A stretch of DNA of 64,000 nucleotides, from NCBI RefSeq assembly GCF_900103615.1, contig NZ_FNGW01000007.1:95160-159159 (forward strand), read 5' to 3'. Source of the DNA: Romboutsia lituseburensis DSM 797 (GTDB taxonomy: Bacteria; Bacillota; Clostridia; Peptostreptococcales; Peptostreptococcaceae). The notes under the pieces are model-generated. The model was not told the origin of the DNA. It was given only the letters and a program-made list of their open reading frames with translations, and searched no databases. Position numbers and translations under genes: made by a program. Below, one piece after another: positions 11,875 through 21,379 of the stretch (its first letter is position 1; each line of letters begins with the position of its first letter).

Positions 11875-12663
11875 ATGATACAAAAACTAAGTGAAAAGGA
11901 TAGAGAATTGGTATTATCTTATGTAGGAAAGCAGCCAAGTATAAATTTATTTTTTATAGGTGATATAGAGCAGTTTGGGTTTGATAAAGATTTTCAAGAT
12001 GTTTGGGGTAAATTTGATGATATAGGCAATTTGAAAGGTGTTTTACTTAGATATTTAAATAATTTTATACCATACTACGAAGATGTAAATGAAAACTTAG
12101 ATGAATTTAAAGAAATTATAAAATCATATAGTGGTAAAAAGCTAATATCTGGTAAAAAAGATTTACTATACAAGTTTGATGGTATTTTAAAAAATCAACA
12201 ATCAAGAGATACATATTTTTGTGAACTTAGAGATAAAGAAAATTTAATAAGATATGATGATAGTGTAAAGCTGGCAATAGGAAAAGATGCAAGCAGGATA
12301 TGCGATATATTAAATACAATAGAGGAATTTGATACATCTGAACACAATGAAAATATTATAAGAGATAGAATAGAAGATAAAAGTGGTAGAGCTTATTATA
12401 TAGAGAAAGATGAAAATGAAATATTAAGTATCGCTCAGACTACTGCTGAAAATAGTAAGTCAGCAATGGTTGTAGGTGTTGCAACTAGAGTTGGATATAG
12501 AGAAAAAGGTTATATGAGTAAGTGTTTATCAAATCTTTGTAATGATTTATTGAATGAAGGAAAGAGCTTATGTTTATTTTATGATAATCCAAAGGCTGGA
12601 AAGATATATCATAAGATTGGATTTAAGGAAATTGGAATTTGGACTATGATGTCAGGTGAATAA
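11875..12663 (+). CDS. GNAT family N-acetyltransferase
   Basis: A 262-aa cytoplasmic protein. The C-terminal half (about residues 125-260) is a GNAT fold with the acetyl-CoA loop as RVGYREKGYMSK and the closing strand region AGKIYHKIGFKEIGIW. The N-terminal half is less conserved and resembles the substrate-binding extension of two-domain GNAT proteins. The substrate is unknown. An AAAAGGGG site precedes the ATG and a hairpin terminator follows. Confidence 0.82.
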   Translation: MIQKLSEKDRELVLSYVGKQPSINLFFIGDIEQFGFDKDFQDVWGKFDDIGNLKGVLLRYLNNFIPYYEDVNENLDEFKEIIKSYSGKKLISGKKDLLYKFDGILKNQQSRDTYFCELRDKENLIRYDDSVKLAIGKDASRICDILNTIEEFDTSEHNENIIRDRIEDKSGRAYYIEKDENEILSIAQTTAENSKSAMVVGVATRVGYREKGYMSKCLSNLCNDLLNEGKSLCLFYDNPKAGKIYHKIGFKEIGIWTMMSGE

Positions 12664-12708
12664 AATTAGTTTTTATTAAAGTTAAAATATACTATAATAA
12701 AAAGTAGA

Positions 12709-12748
12709 TAAAGTTGTCCTAATATGTTGGAAATAGGACAACTTTTAC
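12709..12748 (+). terminator. Probable terminator after the GNAT gene
   Basis: AAAGTTGTCCTA pairs with TAGGACAACTTT around a short loop. The T tail is short, so termination may be modest. Confidence 0.65.
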
Positions 12749-12790
12749 ATATAAACACATAAAAGAGAAATTGACTAAGGGGGAAGTGGG

Positions 12791-14086
12791 ATGAACTACC
12801 AAGAAGCATTAAATTATATTAATGAATCACACAAATTTGGAATTAGATTAGGCTTAGATAATATGAGAAACTTATTAGAACTTTTAGGAAATCCACAAGA
12901 CAAATTAAATGTAATACATGTGGCAGGAACTAATGGTAAAGGTTCAACTTGCTCATTTATAACTAGTATATTAAAAGAATCAGGATATAAAGTAGGATTG
13001 TATACATCGCCATTTTTAGAAACTTTCACAGAAAGAATAAAAATAAATGGAGAAAATATACCTGAAGAAGATGTAGCTAGAATTGTTACATTAATAAAAG
13101 AAAAAATAGAGCAAGGAGATATATATCCAACAGAGTTTGAAATAGTTACAGCTATGGCATTTTATTATTATTGCGAACAAGATGTTGATTTTGTCGCGCT
13201 TGAAGTTGGTTTAGGTGGAAGATATGATGCAACTAATATTATAAAAACATCAGATGTAAGTGTAATAACATCCATAAGTTTAGATCATGTTGGAATACTT
13301 GGAGATACAGTAGCAAAAATAGCCTATGAAAAAGGTGGAATAATAAAAGAAAATGGAACAGCAATAGTTTATTATCAAAGTGATGAAGCTAAAGATGTTA
13401 TAAAAGATATATGTAAGGAAAAAAATGCAAAGTATATAGAAGTTAAATTTGATGACATAAATATAAAGCAATCGGATATATATTCACAAGTATATGATTG
13501 TAGCATAATGGGTAAAAAATATGAGGATTTAGAAATAAAACTTATAGGAGACCATCAAGTAAACAATTCTATTTTAGCATTAAGCGCTATAGATTTCTTA
13601 AAAGAAACAAAAGGATTAAACATAACAGAAGAAGATATAAGAAAAGGTCTTATAAATACAAAATGGCCAGGTAGAATAGAAAAAATAATGGAAAAACCTA
13701 TATTTATAATAGATGGAGCTCATAATGAAGATGGAGCTAGATCGCTTGCTAAAGCCATAGACAAAAACTTTAATGGAAAAAAAGCAACTCTTCTAATCGG
13801 TATGTTAGAAGATAAAGATATAGATGGAGTATTAGAAATACTTATGCCATATTTTAATAAAGTTATAACTACTACACCAGATAATCCAAGAGCAATAGAT
13901 AGTGAAAAATTAAAAGATAAAATTTCAAAATATGTGGACAATATAGTTTCAAAACCTAGCATAGAAGAAGCTGTAGAATATACACTAAAAAATTCATCTG
14001 AGGATGATATAGTAATAAGTGCAGGTTCTTTATATATGATAGGGACAGTAAGAACTTTAGTTAATAAAATGTTAGTGTTAAATTAA
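12791..14086 (+). CDS. folC: Folylpolyglutamate synthase / dihydrofolate synthase
   Basis: Adds glutamate to dihydropteroate and to folates in the cytoplasm, using ATP. Length is 431 aa, normal for FolC. It shows the P-loop VAGTNGKGSTCSF near residue 45, a Mur-ligase central domain with EVGLGGRYDATN near residue 137, SLDHVGILGDT, and the C-terminal domain with WPGRIE and IDGAHNEDGARSL. It is monocistronic, with a purine-rich site before the ATG and a strong terminator after it. Confidence 0.97.
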   Translation: MNYQEALNYINESHKFGIRLGLDNMRNLLELLGNPQDKLNVIHVAGTNGKGSTCSFITSILKESGYKVGLYTSPFLETFTERIKINGENIPEEDVARIVTLIKEKIEQGDIYPTEFEIVTAMAFYYYCEQDVDFVALEVGLGGRYDATNIIKTSDVSVITSISLDHVGILGDTVAKIAYEKGGIIKENGTAIVYYQSDEAKDVIKDICKEKNAKYIEVKFDDINIKQSDIYSQVYDCSIMGKKYEDLEIKLIGDHQVNNSILALSAIDFLKETKGLNITEEDIRKGLINTKWPGRIEKIMEKPIFIIDGAHNEDGARSLAKAIDKNFNGKKATLLIGMLEDKDIDGVLEILMPYFNKVITTTPDNPRAIDSEKLKDKISKYVDNIVSKPSIEEAVEYTLKNSSEDDIVISAGSLYMIGTVRTLVNKMLVLN

Positions 14087-14105
14087 TACAAAGTTTATTG
14101 TATAC

Positions 14106-14134
14106 AAAAAAGGTGGCAAGATGCCACCTTTTTT
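14106..14134 (+). terminator. Rho-independent terminator after folC
   Basis: AAAAAGGTGGCA / TGCCACCTTTTTT with a 3-base loop. Confidence 0.92.
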
Positions 14135-14217
14135 ATCAATAACAATTTCTATTAAAATTATTATTGATATGTGTGATATTAACAAAAGTTATTAAACATT
14201 TTTAAATATAATAGCTG

Positions 14218-14463
14218 TTATAAAGATTGACGTATAGCTCTAGATAATTGATCTGGGCAAGAAGTAGTCTTACCTCCACAAGGTATATTCGCTAATTTGT
14301 CTGCAACTTCAAGTGCATTTTGTCCTATAACTAACTGTCTAAGTCCTATTAAATTTCCTGGACATCCACCAACGAACTCAACATCAGTGATAACGTTATT
14401 ATCGTCGATTTCAAACATCATCTCTCTACAACAAACCCCACTTGGTTTAAAAGTAATTTTCAT
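14218..14463 (-). CDS. TIGR03905-type TSCPD domain protein, 81 aa
   Basis: A small cytoplasmic protein with the conserved features of the TSCPD-domain family: GVCCREMMFEID near the start, FVGGCPGNLIGL in the middle, and CGGKTTSCPDQLSRAI at the end. The cysteines suggest metal binding or a link to the related C-terminal domain of class II ribonucleotide reductases. No precise function is established. TAGGAGT precedes the ATG. Confidence 0.88.
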   Translation of the reverse strand: MKITFKPSGVCCREMMFEIDDNNVITDVEFVGGCPGNLIGLRQLVIGQNALEVADKLANIPCGGKTTSCPDQLSRAIRQSL

Positions 14464-14607
14464 AATTATGAACTCCTAATTAAAATAGTTTTATTACCCT
14501 AATAATACCAATATCTACATAATATTTCAAGTATAAAACATAGTCATAATGAAGAGCCATTAATAATATATTATTGTAGTATGTATATAAAGAGGGGAGG
14601 TTATTAT

Positions 14608-15474
14608 TTGAAAGTATATATTTCTAATTACCTATCAAAGAGCATAAGCATATTAAGTTATCCTAAATTTGAAGTTGAAAAAGAAATTTATTTAGAGGAG
14701 GATATATATCCACATCATATTTGTGTTGATGAAGAAAAAAATTTAATGTATATACCAAGTTCTAGTAATGGAATTTTGTATATATTGGATTTAATCTCTA
14801 ATGAAATAGTCGAAAGCATATCAATAGGTGGTAATCTAAGTCAAATATCATTGTGTAACGGAGAATTATTTATATCTAATGAAGATTCAAATAGTATTTA
14901 TATTTTAGATCAAAAAACTCTAAATCCGGTTGGAATAATTGGAGTAGATGAAATGCCTCATGGATTTGATTTTAATAATATAGAAAATAAGTTATATGTA
15001 CCATGTGTAAATTCAATTATATGTATAGATACTTTAAGCAAATGCATTGATAGAAAAAAAGAAATAGGCTTTAAGGCTTGGCACATAAAAATTGATTGTA
15101 AGAAAAGTGAAATATATACATCTACATTGGACGGAAAAATAGTAATATTAGATGAATCTAAAATGAAAATAATAAAGGTGCTAGAAGGATTTTTATTGCC
15201 GGTTCAAGTTTGTTTTAGCTACAAAGATAATAAAGTGTATGTTGCAGATCTGGGTTACAAAAATATTAGCATATTAGATTATGATACGGGTGAACTTTTA
15301 GGTTGTATAAATATAGATGGAAATCCTCAAGGATTAGAAATAACAAAAGACGAAAAACTATTAATAGTATCAGATACTCAAAAAAATGCAATAAAGATAT
15401 ACGATACAAGTAATGATGAACTTGTAAAAGAGATTAAAGTAGGAAAAGAGCCTACAACAATTTTATGTGTGTAG
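14608..15474 (+). CDS. YncE-like beta-propeller protein
   Basis: A 289-aa protein built of repeated blade-like units, each with a pattern close to YI-LD--S-E-V-SI--G--P (for example GILYILDLISNEIVESISIGG and KNISILDYDTGELLGCINI). This is typical of YVTN/YncE-type seven-bladed propellers. No signal peptide is visible, so it is probably cytoplasmic. Its ligand is unknown. The start is the TTG at 14608, seven bases after an AGGGGAGG site; the upstream in-frame ATG lies before that site. Confidence 0.75.
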   Translation: MKVYISNYLSKSISILSYPKFEVEKEIYLEEDIYPHHICVDEEKNLMYIPSSSNGILYILDLISNEIVESISIGGNLSQISLCNGELFISNEDSNSIYILDQKTLNPVGIIGVDEMPHGFDFNNIENKLYVPCVNSIICIDTLSKCIDRKKEIGFKAWHIKIDCKKSEIYTSTLDGKIVILDESKMKIIKVLEGFLLPVQVCFSYKDNKVYVADLGYKNISILDYDTGELLGCINIDGNPQGLEITKDEKLLIVSDTQKNAIKIYDTSNDELVKEIKVGKEPTTILCV

Positions 15475-15476
15475 GC

Positions 15477-16013
15477 CTAGTGGCTATCGCGTATAAGTAA
15501 GTCTATTACTTCAGCATACATGTATGAAGCATTTTTTTTCCAGTTGTTACAAATCAGCTTAGCCTGTTTCTCCGAAGAAACATTTAAGTTTAAATCTATT
15601 AAATTAGATTGATTTTCTATAACTCTTAAATTAACAATAAATTCATGATCACTTTGTTTAACAAAACTTGATTTTACTTGAGTATCTGATAATAAACTTT
15701 CTTTATTATTAAGTATATACTCATCTATTTTTTTAGTTACATTTTCTGGAATTCTTGTTAAAAAGTATTCTAAAATTTCAAGACCCTTTTGAGTAAGAGA
15801 GTAGTATTCTCTATCAGATTCTTTATATGTAGCTAAAAACTTAGATTCCATAAGTTGTGATAAAAACTGTTGAAGTGAAAAATAATTCATTATTTCTGTT
15901 TCTAATACAACTTGAGTTATTTGAGAATTAGTTAAATCCATATTAATTTTATTTAATACATATAAAATTAAAAGCTTATGAGAAGCTAATTCTTCAGATG
16001 AGTTTTCAAACAT
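15477..16013 (-). CDS. DUF4364 family protein (winged-helix-like)
   Basis: A 178-aa cytoplasmic protein. Residues about 10-85 form a winged-helix-like region with HKLLILYVLNKINMDLTNSQI and a wing ending in YYSLTQKGLEILEYF. The C-terminal half is a mixed alpha/beta domain. This matches DUF4364, which is widespread in Clostridia. A role in transcription is plausible but unproven. AGGATG precedes the ATG. It converges on the propeller gene with a gap of only two bases and no obvious terminator between. Confidence 0.82.
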   Translation of the reverse strand: MFENSSEELASHKLLILYVLNKINMDLTNSQITQVVLETEIMNYFSLQQFLSQLMESKFLATYKESDREYYSLTQKGLEILEYFLTRIPENVTKKIDEYILNNKESLLSDTQVKSSFVKQSDHEFIVNLRVIENQSNLIDLNLNVSSEKQAKLICNNWKKNASYMYAEVIDLLIRDSH

Positions 16014-16114
16014 AATATCATCCTCCGTAAACTATTTCTATATAATATATTAAACCAAAATATATAAAAATAAAAGCACAATTTATTTAATATTATATTT
16101 GGATAAAATTCAAG

Positions 16115-16145
16115 AAAAAAAGGCTACCAATTTGGTAGCCTTTTT
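16115..16145 (-). terminator. Terminator of the spore protein gene
   Basis: Stem AAAAAGGCTACCAA / TTGGTAGCCTTTTT downstream of the minus-strand SASP gene, with a T run on that strand. Confidence 0.88.
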
Positions 16146-16167
16146 CCTAGATGTCAGAATTTACTAT

Positions 16168-16365
16168 TTACTTCCCAGCCATTTGTTGTTCAGCCATTTC
16201 AACTAATTTCTTAGTCATATAACCACCAACATAACCGTTTTGTCTAGCTGTTAAGTTTCCTTTATCTACGCTATCGTAGTTAGCTATACCTACTTCATTA
16301 GCTATTTCTAATTTCATTTGGTTTAGTGCAGCTTTAGCTGCTGGAACTGCTTTTTTGCTTGACAT
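16168..16365 (-). CDS. Alpha/beta-type small acid-soluble spore protein
   Basis: A 65-aa DNA-binding protein that saturates and protects spore DNA. It shows the germination-protease site region KLEIANEVGI, followed by the conserved GNLTARQNGYVGGYMTKKLVEMAEQQ, which is the canonical SASP C-terminal helix. An AGGAGGT site precedes the ATG, and the gene has its own terminator. Expression late in the forespore is expected from the family; I did not identify a sigma-G promoter with certainty. Confidence 0.97.
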   Translation of the reverse strand: MSSKKAVPAAKAALNQMKLEIANEVGIANYDSVDKGNLTARQNGYVGGYMTKKLVEMAEQQMAGK

Positions 16366-16501
16366 AGTAAATTACCTCCTGATATTTTGATGTCTAACAA
16401 CACTGGTTTAATTTTGCTTAAACTGTTTTGTGTATGTGTTGTTAATACTAATATGTCCCAAAACTAAATGTTATATACGTAATTTGAAAAAATTTTTTAT
16501 T

Positions 16502-16666
16502 CTAAGTGAATTTTCTGTTCATCTTAGTCTTTTTGTCTTTTCTTATACCGTTTTCAAGTTTGTGAGACTCTCTAAGATCGTGTTGGTGTTCTGCCTTTAA
16601 TGGCAATCTAGTGCCATTTACTTGATTACCATTCATATGATTAAATGAGTTTTTTTGATTTAACAT
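16502..16666 (-). CDS. Small hydrophilic protein, 54 aa, unknown
   Basis: A basic, hydrophilic peptide rich in N, H and K, with no membrane segment. I set the start at the ATG at 16666 because a TAAAAGGTGG site lies seven bases upstream; a longer frame to 16708 has no ribosome binding site. It lies between a SASP gene and a PdaB-like deacetylase gene, so a sporulation link is possible but only inferred from position. Confidence 0.55.
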   Translation of the reverse strand: MLNQKNSFNHMNGNQVNGTRLPLKAEHQHDLRESHKLENGIRKDKKTKMNRKFT

Positions 16667-16795
16667 ATATGCACCACCTTTTATTAGTATTGATTTTAGC
16701 TTGCCCAATTAATAAATTTATTTTAATAGTAATTTTTTGAAATGTTGAAAAATAAGTTTTAAATATAGGACATATATATAAAAAGGAGGTGCAAT

Positions 16796-17557
16796 ATGAA
16801 TACTAGATTTAAGAAAACAAGATCTTTATTATCTAGTGCATTTTTTTTAATATTAACATTAGCGTTAATATTTGGATTAGTTTATGGAATAAGATATTTA
16901 TGCTATAAACAAGGAAATGTAAACATGCCTATATACAAAGTAGATACAGACGAAAAAAAAATATCATTAAGCTTTGACGTGGCATGGGGAACTGATAATA
17001 TAGATGACATTCTTAAAGTATTAAAAAAGCATGAAGTAAAAGCAACATTCTTTTTAGTTGGAAGTTGGGTAGATGATAACAAAGAGTTAGTTGAAAAAAT
17101 ACATAAAGAAGGACATGAAATAGGAAATCACTCTAACACTCATGCAAATACTAAGCAACTGTCAGAAGATGCAGTAGTACAAGAAATAGAATTGACATCA
17201 GATAAAATTTCAAATATAACAGGTGAAAAGACTACTTTATTTAGACCTCCATTTGGAGACGTAGATACAAAAACATTGGACATATGTAAATCTTTAGGGT
17301 ATCAAGTAGTTAAATGGGATGTAGATTCTATGGATTGGAAACAATTAGGTCCTAATCATGTTATAGAAAGAGTTGTAAAAAATTCACAACCAGGTTCTAT
17401 AGTTTTATTTCATGCAAACATAAATAATAGTGCTACATATTTAGACTCTATAATAACGAATCTAAAAAAAGAAGATTATAAGATAGTTCCAGTTTCAGAA
17501 ATGCTTTATAAAGAAAATTTTACAATAGATAGTAATGGAGTTCAAAAATCTAAATAA
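16796..17557 (+). CDS. PdaB-like polysaccharide deacetylase
   Basis: A 253-aa protein with an N-terminal membrane anchor (about residues 12-31) and a NodB domain. Visible are motif 1 SFDVAWGTDN, metal histidines in NHSNTHAN, and motif 3 FRPPFGDVD. The FDVAWG form of motif 1 is typical of the PdaB/YlxY group, which acts in spore formation or cell-wall modification. A strong AAAAGGAGGTG site precedes the ATG. The neighbouring spore protein gene supports, but does not prove, a sporulation role. Confidence 0.85.
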   Translation: MNTRFKKTRSLLSSAFFLILTLALIFGLVYGIRYLCYKQGNVNMPIYKVDTDEKKISLSFDVAWGTDNIDDILKVLKKHEVKATFFLVGSWVDDNKELVEKIHKEGHEIGNHSNTHANTKQLSEDAVVQEIELTSDKISNITGEKTTLFRPPFGDVDTKTLDICKSLGYQVVKWDVDSMDWKQLGPNHVIERVVKNSQPGSIVLFHANINNSATYLDSIITNLKKEDYKIVPVSEMLYKENFTIDSNGVQKSK

Positions 17558-17746
17558 AAGTACATATAATGGAATTAATTTTTGAAAAATGTTAACTTTG
17601 TTTAAAAATTTAACTTTCACTATAAAAAATATTAAATTAAGTTAAATACAAGTGAAGAAATTGTAATAAAAATTGTCCGATATAAATATATTTATTATAT
17701 AAGAAAGATAAAACATAAGAATTAACAATTGTGGGGGGATAAAGAA

Positions 17747-18382
17747 ATGATTACTGTTAAGGATGATACTAATGTAGTAAACCTAAGAGGAGAATTAGAT
17801 GGAGAATTAGAATTTAGTCATGAAATATTTGGTGAAAAATTCTACAACACAAAGATAAGAATAAATAGATTAAGTAATTCAAATGATGTACTACCGATAA
17901 CTATATCAGAAAGATTATTAGAAGAAATTGATTTTGAAAATAATAAGTCTGTCAGAATAGTTGGACAATTGAGATCTTATAATAAGAATATTAATAATAA
18001 AAATAGATTAGTACTTACTGTATTTGTTAGAGAAATAAAATTATCAGAGGAAGATAATAAAGATCCAAATAGCATTTTCCTTGATGGCTTTATATGTAAA
18101 GAACCTATATACAGAAAAACACCGTTAGGAAGGGAAATAACGGATTTATTAGTAGCTATAAATAGACCTTATAATAAATCTGATTATATTCCATCTATAG
18201 TTTGGGGAAGAAATGCTAAGTTTGCAAAGTCACTTAAAGTTGGTGATAGAATACAAATGTGGGGTAGAGTTCAGAGCAGAGAGTACGAAAAAAAGACAGA
18301 AGATGGAGCTGTATTAAAGAAGGTTGCATATGAAGTTTCAATTTCAAAAATAAAAAAAACTAGTGAAAACAACAATGAATAA
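17747..18382 (+). CDS. OB-fold single-stranded DNA-binding-like protein
   Basis: A 211-aa cytoplasmic protein that appears to hold two OB-fold units. The second (about residues 105-200) is SSB/PriB-like: FLDGFICKEPIYRKTPLGRE, then IPSIVWGRNAKFAKSL and VGDRIQMWGRVQSREY. The first is more diverged. Clostridia carry such proteins in addition to classical SSB; their exact role is unclear to me. The start is the ATG at 17747, eight bases after GGGGGG; an upstream TTG overlaps that site. Confidence 0.75.
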   Translation: MITVKDDTNVVNLRGELDGELEFSHEIFGEKFYNTKIRINRLSNSNDVLPITISERLLEEIDFENNKSVRIVGQLRSYNKNINNKNRLVLTVFVREIKLSEEDNKDPNSIFLDGFICKEPIYRKTPLGREITDLLVAINRPYNKSDYIPSIVWGRNAKFAKSLKVGDRIQMWGRVQSREYEKKTEDGAVLKKVAYEVSISKIKKTSENNNE

Positions 18383-18492
18383 GATTTCCTAGAAAAACCA
18401 CGAAATTTATATATTGAATAGTTGCCCCTTATTGATTATAATCTATTCTATGATGTTATTTATAAATGTATAAAACAAAGAGGGGGAACACT

Positions 18493-19062
18493 GTGAAAAG
18501 CGTATTATATCATGATTATGAACCTAATGCTGATTTGACAGATACTTCTGATGATGTAACATGTTTTTTAGATAGTATCAAGTATGATATAGGAAACAAT
18601 ATATTACTTGTTGGAAATATAGGCAACTTAGGAAAAAGATTGAGGATGTTAGGTGTTTACGTTACGATATTAGAAAATAACTGTTATGAAGATGTATGTT
18701 ATTCTTTAATACACAATTGTAACTGTAATGTTGTTAAAGGATCACTAGAATTTTTACCTTTTGAAGATAAATACTTTGATAAGGTAATAATATTAGATCA
18801 TTTTAATAACACTAATGACTACAAGCGAGCTTCAAAAGAAATTAACAGAGTTTTAAAATGTAATGGTGAATTAGTACTAGAAGATTTAAACCTTAAGAAT
18901 ATAAAGGTTAAATTAAAAAACTTAAAGCATAGGCTTTGTGGAGAAAATATAAATTATCGATATCCTCAAGAAATAGTAAGTCTATTTTCTAAATTAAACT
19001 TTGAAGGAAATTTAAAAGAAGTTGAGAATGAGAGATACATTTATATAGGAAAAAGAAAATAA
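18493..19062 (+). CDS. Class I SAM-dependent methyltransferase-like protein
   Basis: A 190-residue protein with a degenerate SAM-binding region (ILLVGNIGNLGKRLRML, then VTILENN as the acidic strand end) and a YFDKVIILDHFNN motif at the usual motif IV position, followed by LKCNGELVLEDLN. The substrate is unknown. The start is GTG at 18493 with GAGGGGG eight bases upstream; an in-frame ATG at 18466 lies before that site. A clear terminator follows. Confidence 0.75.
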   Translation: MKSVLYHDYEPNADLTDTSDDVTCFLDSIKYDIGNNILLVGNIGNLGKRLRMLGVYVTILENNCYEDVCYSLIHNCNCNVVKGSLEFLPFEDKYFDKVIILDHFNNTNDYKRASKEINRVLKCNGELVLEDLNLKNIKVKLKNLKHRLCGENINYRYPQEIVSLFSKLNFEGNLKEVENERYIYIGKRK

Positions 19063-19084
19063 ATAATGTAATATAATATATAAT

Positions 19085-19111
19085 AAAGACTAGGATTATC
19101 CTAGTCTTTTA
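19085..19111 (+). terminator. Rho-independent terminator
   Basis: AAAGACTAGGA / TCCTAGTCTTT with a 3-base loop. Confidence 0.9.
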
Positions 19112-19197
19112 TATTATCCATTATTAATAATAGATAAAAAAATATAATTAATTATACTAACTAAAGAATATTTATAAAAAGAGGAGTGGATATACAT

Positions 19198-19335
19198 ATG
19201 GATTTAAATTATGGGTTAATTATAATAGTAATGTTATTTGTAATATTAATGTCTATTCAATTCACATTAAATAAAATATATGTGATATTAAAAGAAATAA
19301 AAGAAATACTTAATTTAAAAAAGATTAAGGAATGA
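19198..19335 (+). CDS. 45-aa single-helix membrane peptide upstream of the cdsR-like gene
   Basis: A short frame starts at ATG 19198 (GAGGAGTGG upstream) and stops at TGA 19333-19335. It encodes an N-terminal hydrophobic helix (GLIIIVMLFVILMSI) followed by a basic, heptad-like tail (KIYVILKEIKEILNLKKIKE). It ends five bases before the ATG of the sigma-54 activator, so the two are probably co-transcribed and translationally close. Comparative conservation is the missing test. The function is unknown; a holin-like or regulatory membrane peptide is only a guess. Confidence 0.55.
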   Translation: MDLNYGLIIIVMLFVILMSIQFTLNKIYVILKEIKEILNLKKIKE

Positions 19336-19340
19336 TATAA

Positions 19341-21110
19341 ATGAGTAATTTACAATATATAAAAGAAGATATTCAAAATATAGCAGAGGCAATAGAAGCT
19401 GTATTGGGAGTAGATGTAACTATAATTAATCAAGATCTAGTAAGAGTTGCAGGGACTGGCACATACCTAGATAAAATTGGTAAAAAGGTAAATGGATACT
19501 CAGCATTCAATAAATCATTAACAGAAAGAATAGAAATAATAATAGATGATCCTAGCTGTGATGAAATATGTAAGGAATGTTACAATAAAGGCAACTGTAA
19601 GGAGTTTGCGGAAGTGTGTTGCCCTATAATATCAGACAATGAAGCCTATGGTGTTATAGGCTTAATAGCTTTCACAGATGAGCAAGCAAACTTAATAAAA
19701 GATAATAAAGATAGCTTAATGAATTTTTTAAGAAAAATGGCTGACTTGATATCAAGCAAGATAAAAGCTCAAATAAAATCATATGAAGTTGAATTAGAAA
19801 AGAAAAAATTAGAAACACTTTTAGATAGTATCGACAAAGCAATTGTGTCTATAGATGTAAATGGAAAAATAGATAAGTATAACTCTAAGTTTAAAGAAAT
19901 ATTTAACTTAGATAACAACATAAAGTCTAAAAATATATTCAATATACTTAAATTTATAAATACACCTACAGTAGACAACTTTAAGAACAATAAATCATGT
20001 AGTTTTCATTATAAAATAGATGGGTATGAATTAAAGGGAATTTACAATATAAGTAAAATAATATTAAACAATGAGCTTAAAGGATATGTAATAGACTTTA
20101 TAGACAAAAAAGATGCAATAAAGAATTATAATAAGATAAACAAGGACTACAAGATAACTTTAGATAACATAATAGGAAACAGTGAAGTAATAAATAATAC
20201 TAAAAAAGAAGCTTTAATGGCATCAAAATCTACATCAACAGTGCTTATAACTGGGGAGAGTGGAACTGGAAAAGAGCTATTTGCAAGAGCAATACATAAT
20301 CACAGTCCTAGGTGTGACTACCCATTTGTAGCTGTAAACTGTGCAGCAATACCAGACAACTTGCTAGAAAGCGAATTATTTGGATATGAAGAAGGCGCAT
20401 TTACAGGTGCTAAAAAGGGAGGCAAGTTAGGAAAGTTTGAATTAGCTCATAAAGGAACTATATTTTTAGATGAAATAGGAGATATGAGCCTTCATTTACA
20501 AGCCAAGTTATTAAGGGTATTACAAGAAAAAGAGCTAAATAAAATAGGAGCAAACTCAAATAAGCTTATAGATGTAAGAGTTATTGCAGCAACAAACAAA
20601 AATTTAGAGAGTATGGTTAAAAAAGGCACTTTTAGAGAAGATCTATATTATAGATTAAATGTTATACCGATAAAATTACCAAGTTTAAAAGAGCGTATAG
20701 GTGATATACCATTACTAATAGATTTTATGATATTAGAGTATGCTAGAAAGTTAAATAAGGATGTTATAGGCATAGATTCAGATGTAATTGAACTTATGGA
20801 ACACTATTCATGGCCAGGTAATATAAGAGAGCTTCAAAATGTAATAGAGTATAGTGTAAACATGTCATCTACTCCTAAAATAACTAGAAATGTAATACCT
20901 AACAGAGTTAACAATATTGAATCAGAAGAGATTGTTATAAATGATGACAATATAAGAACGTTAGAAGAATTAGAAAAACGAGAAATCTTAAAGGCGCTAA
21001 ATAAATATAAAAATTATAAAAAAGATAAAGAGCTAGTAGCAAAATCTCTTGGAATATCAAGAGCGACTTTATACAGAAAGTTAGAAAAGTATAATATAAT
21101 CTCAAAATGA
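19341..21110 (+). CDS. cdsR: Sigma-54-dependent transcriptional activator (CdsR-like)
   Basis: A 589-aa enhancer-binding protein. An N-terminal sensory region (about residues 1-130) with a cysteine-rich segment ([17 protein letters not shown]) is followed by a PAS-like region (about 150-260). Then comes an AAA+ domain with Walker [15 protein letters not shown] (the sigma-54 contact loop) and Walker [12 protein letters not shown], and finally a Fis-type helix-turn-helix ([16 protein letters not shown]). The downstream gene is a cysteine desulfidase driven by a sigma-54 promoter. This arrangement matches the CdsR-CdsB pair described in Clostridioides difficile, where cysteine is the signal; transfer of that role here is inference. 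Confidence 0.88.
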   Translation: MSNLQYIKEDIQNIAEAIEAVLGVDVTIINQDLVRVAGTGTYLDKIGKKVNGYSAFNKSLTERIEIIIDDPSCDEICKECYNKGNCKEFAEVCCPIISDNEAYGVIGLIAFTDEQANLIKDNKDSLMNFLRKMADLISSKIKAQIKSYEVELEKKKLETLLDSIDKAIVSIDVNGKIDKYNSKFKEIFNLDNNIKSKNIFNILKFINTPTVDNFKNNKSCSFHYKIDGYELKGIYNISKIILNNELKGYVIDFIDKKDAIKNYNKINKDYKITLDNIIGNSEVINNTKKEALMASKSTSTVLITGESGTGKELFARAIHNHSPRCDYPFVAVNCAAIPDNLLESELFGYEEGAFTGAKKGGKLGKFELAHKGTIFLDEIGDMSLHLQAKLLRVLQEKELNKIGANSNKLIDVRVIAATNKNLESMVKKGTFREDLYYRLNVIPIKLPSLKERIGDIPLLIDFMILEYARKLNKDVIGIDSDVIELMEHYSWPGNIRELQNVIEYSVNMSSTPKITRNVIPNRVNNIESEEIVINDDNIRTLEELEKREILKALNKYKNYKKDKELVAKSLGISRATLYRKLEKYNIISK

Positions 21111-21137
21111 GACTAAATCTCATTTTGAGATTTTTTT
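21098..21137 (+). terminator. Terminator of the activator gene containing two 13-bp palindromes
   Basis: AATCTCAAAATGAGA pairs with TCTCATTTTGAGATT, followed by seven T residues. The gene's stop codon lies in the left arm. Each arm is itself a palindrome: TCTCAAAATGAGA at 21100-21112 and TCTCATTTTGAGA at 21118-21130. A half site TTTTGAGA follows at 21144-21151. As DNA these could also be binding sites for the activator. Confidence 0.8.
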
Positions 21138-21318
21138 GTTTTATTTTGAGAAAAAATATGAAAACGTAATCATAGAAATATATGTCTATGTAAAAAATAT
21201 TCATTATTTAATACAAATAATAAAAAATAAAGATAAAAAATTATAATAAACATGCAAATTTTCAAGGAATTATAATAAAATAGTGATTTTTTTAAAAAAA
21301 TTTTTCCATTAAAAAAAC

Positions 21319-21336
21319 TTGGCATGAAATTTGCTT
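21319..21336 (+). promoter_or_regulatory. Sigma-54 (-24/-12) promoter of the cysteine desulfidase gene
   Basis: TTGGCATGAAATTTGCTT matches the TGGCAC-N5-TTGC consensus with exact GG-to-GC spacing. It lies about 45 bases before the ATG of the cdsB-like gene and downstream of a sigma-54 activator gene. Confidence 0.92.
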
Positions 21337-21379
21337 ATATAATAAAGCATAATACTTAATTTAATTGGAGGAATTTATT

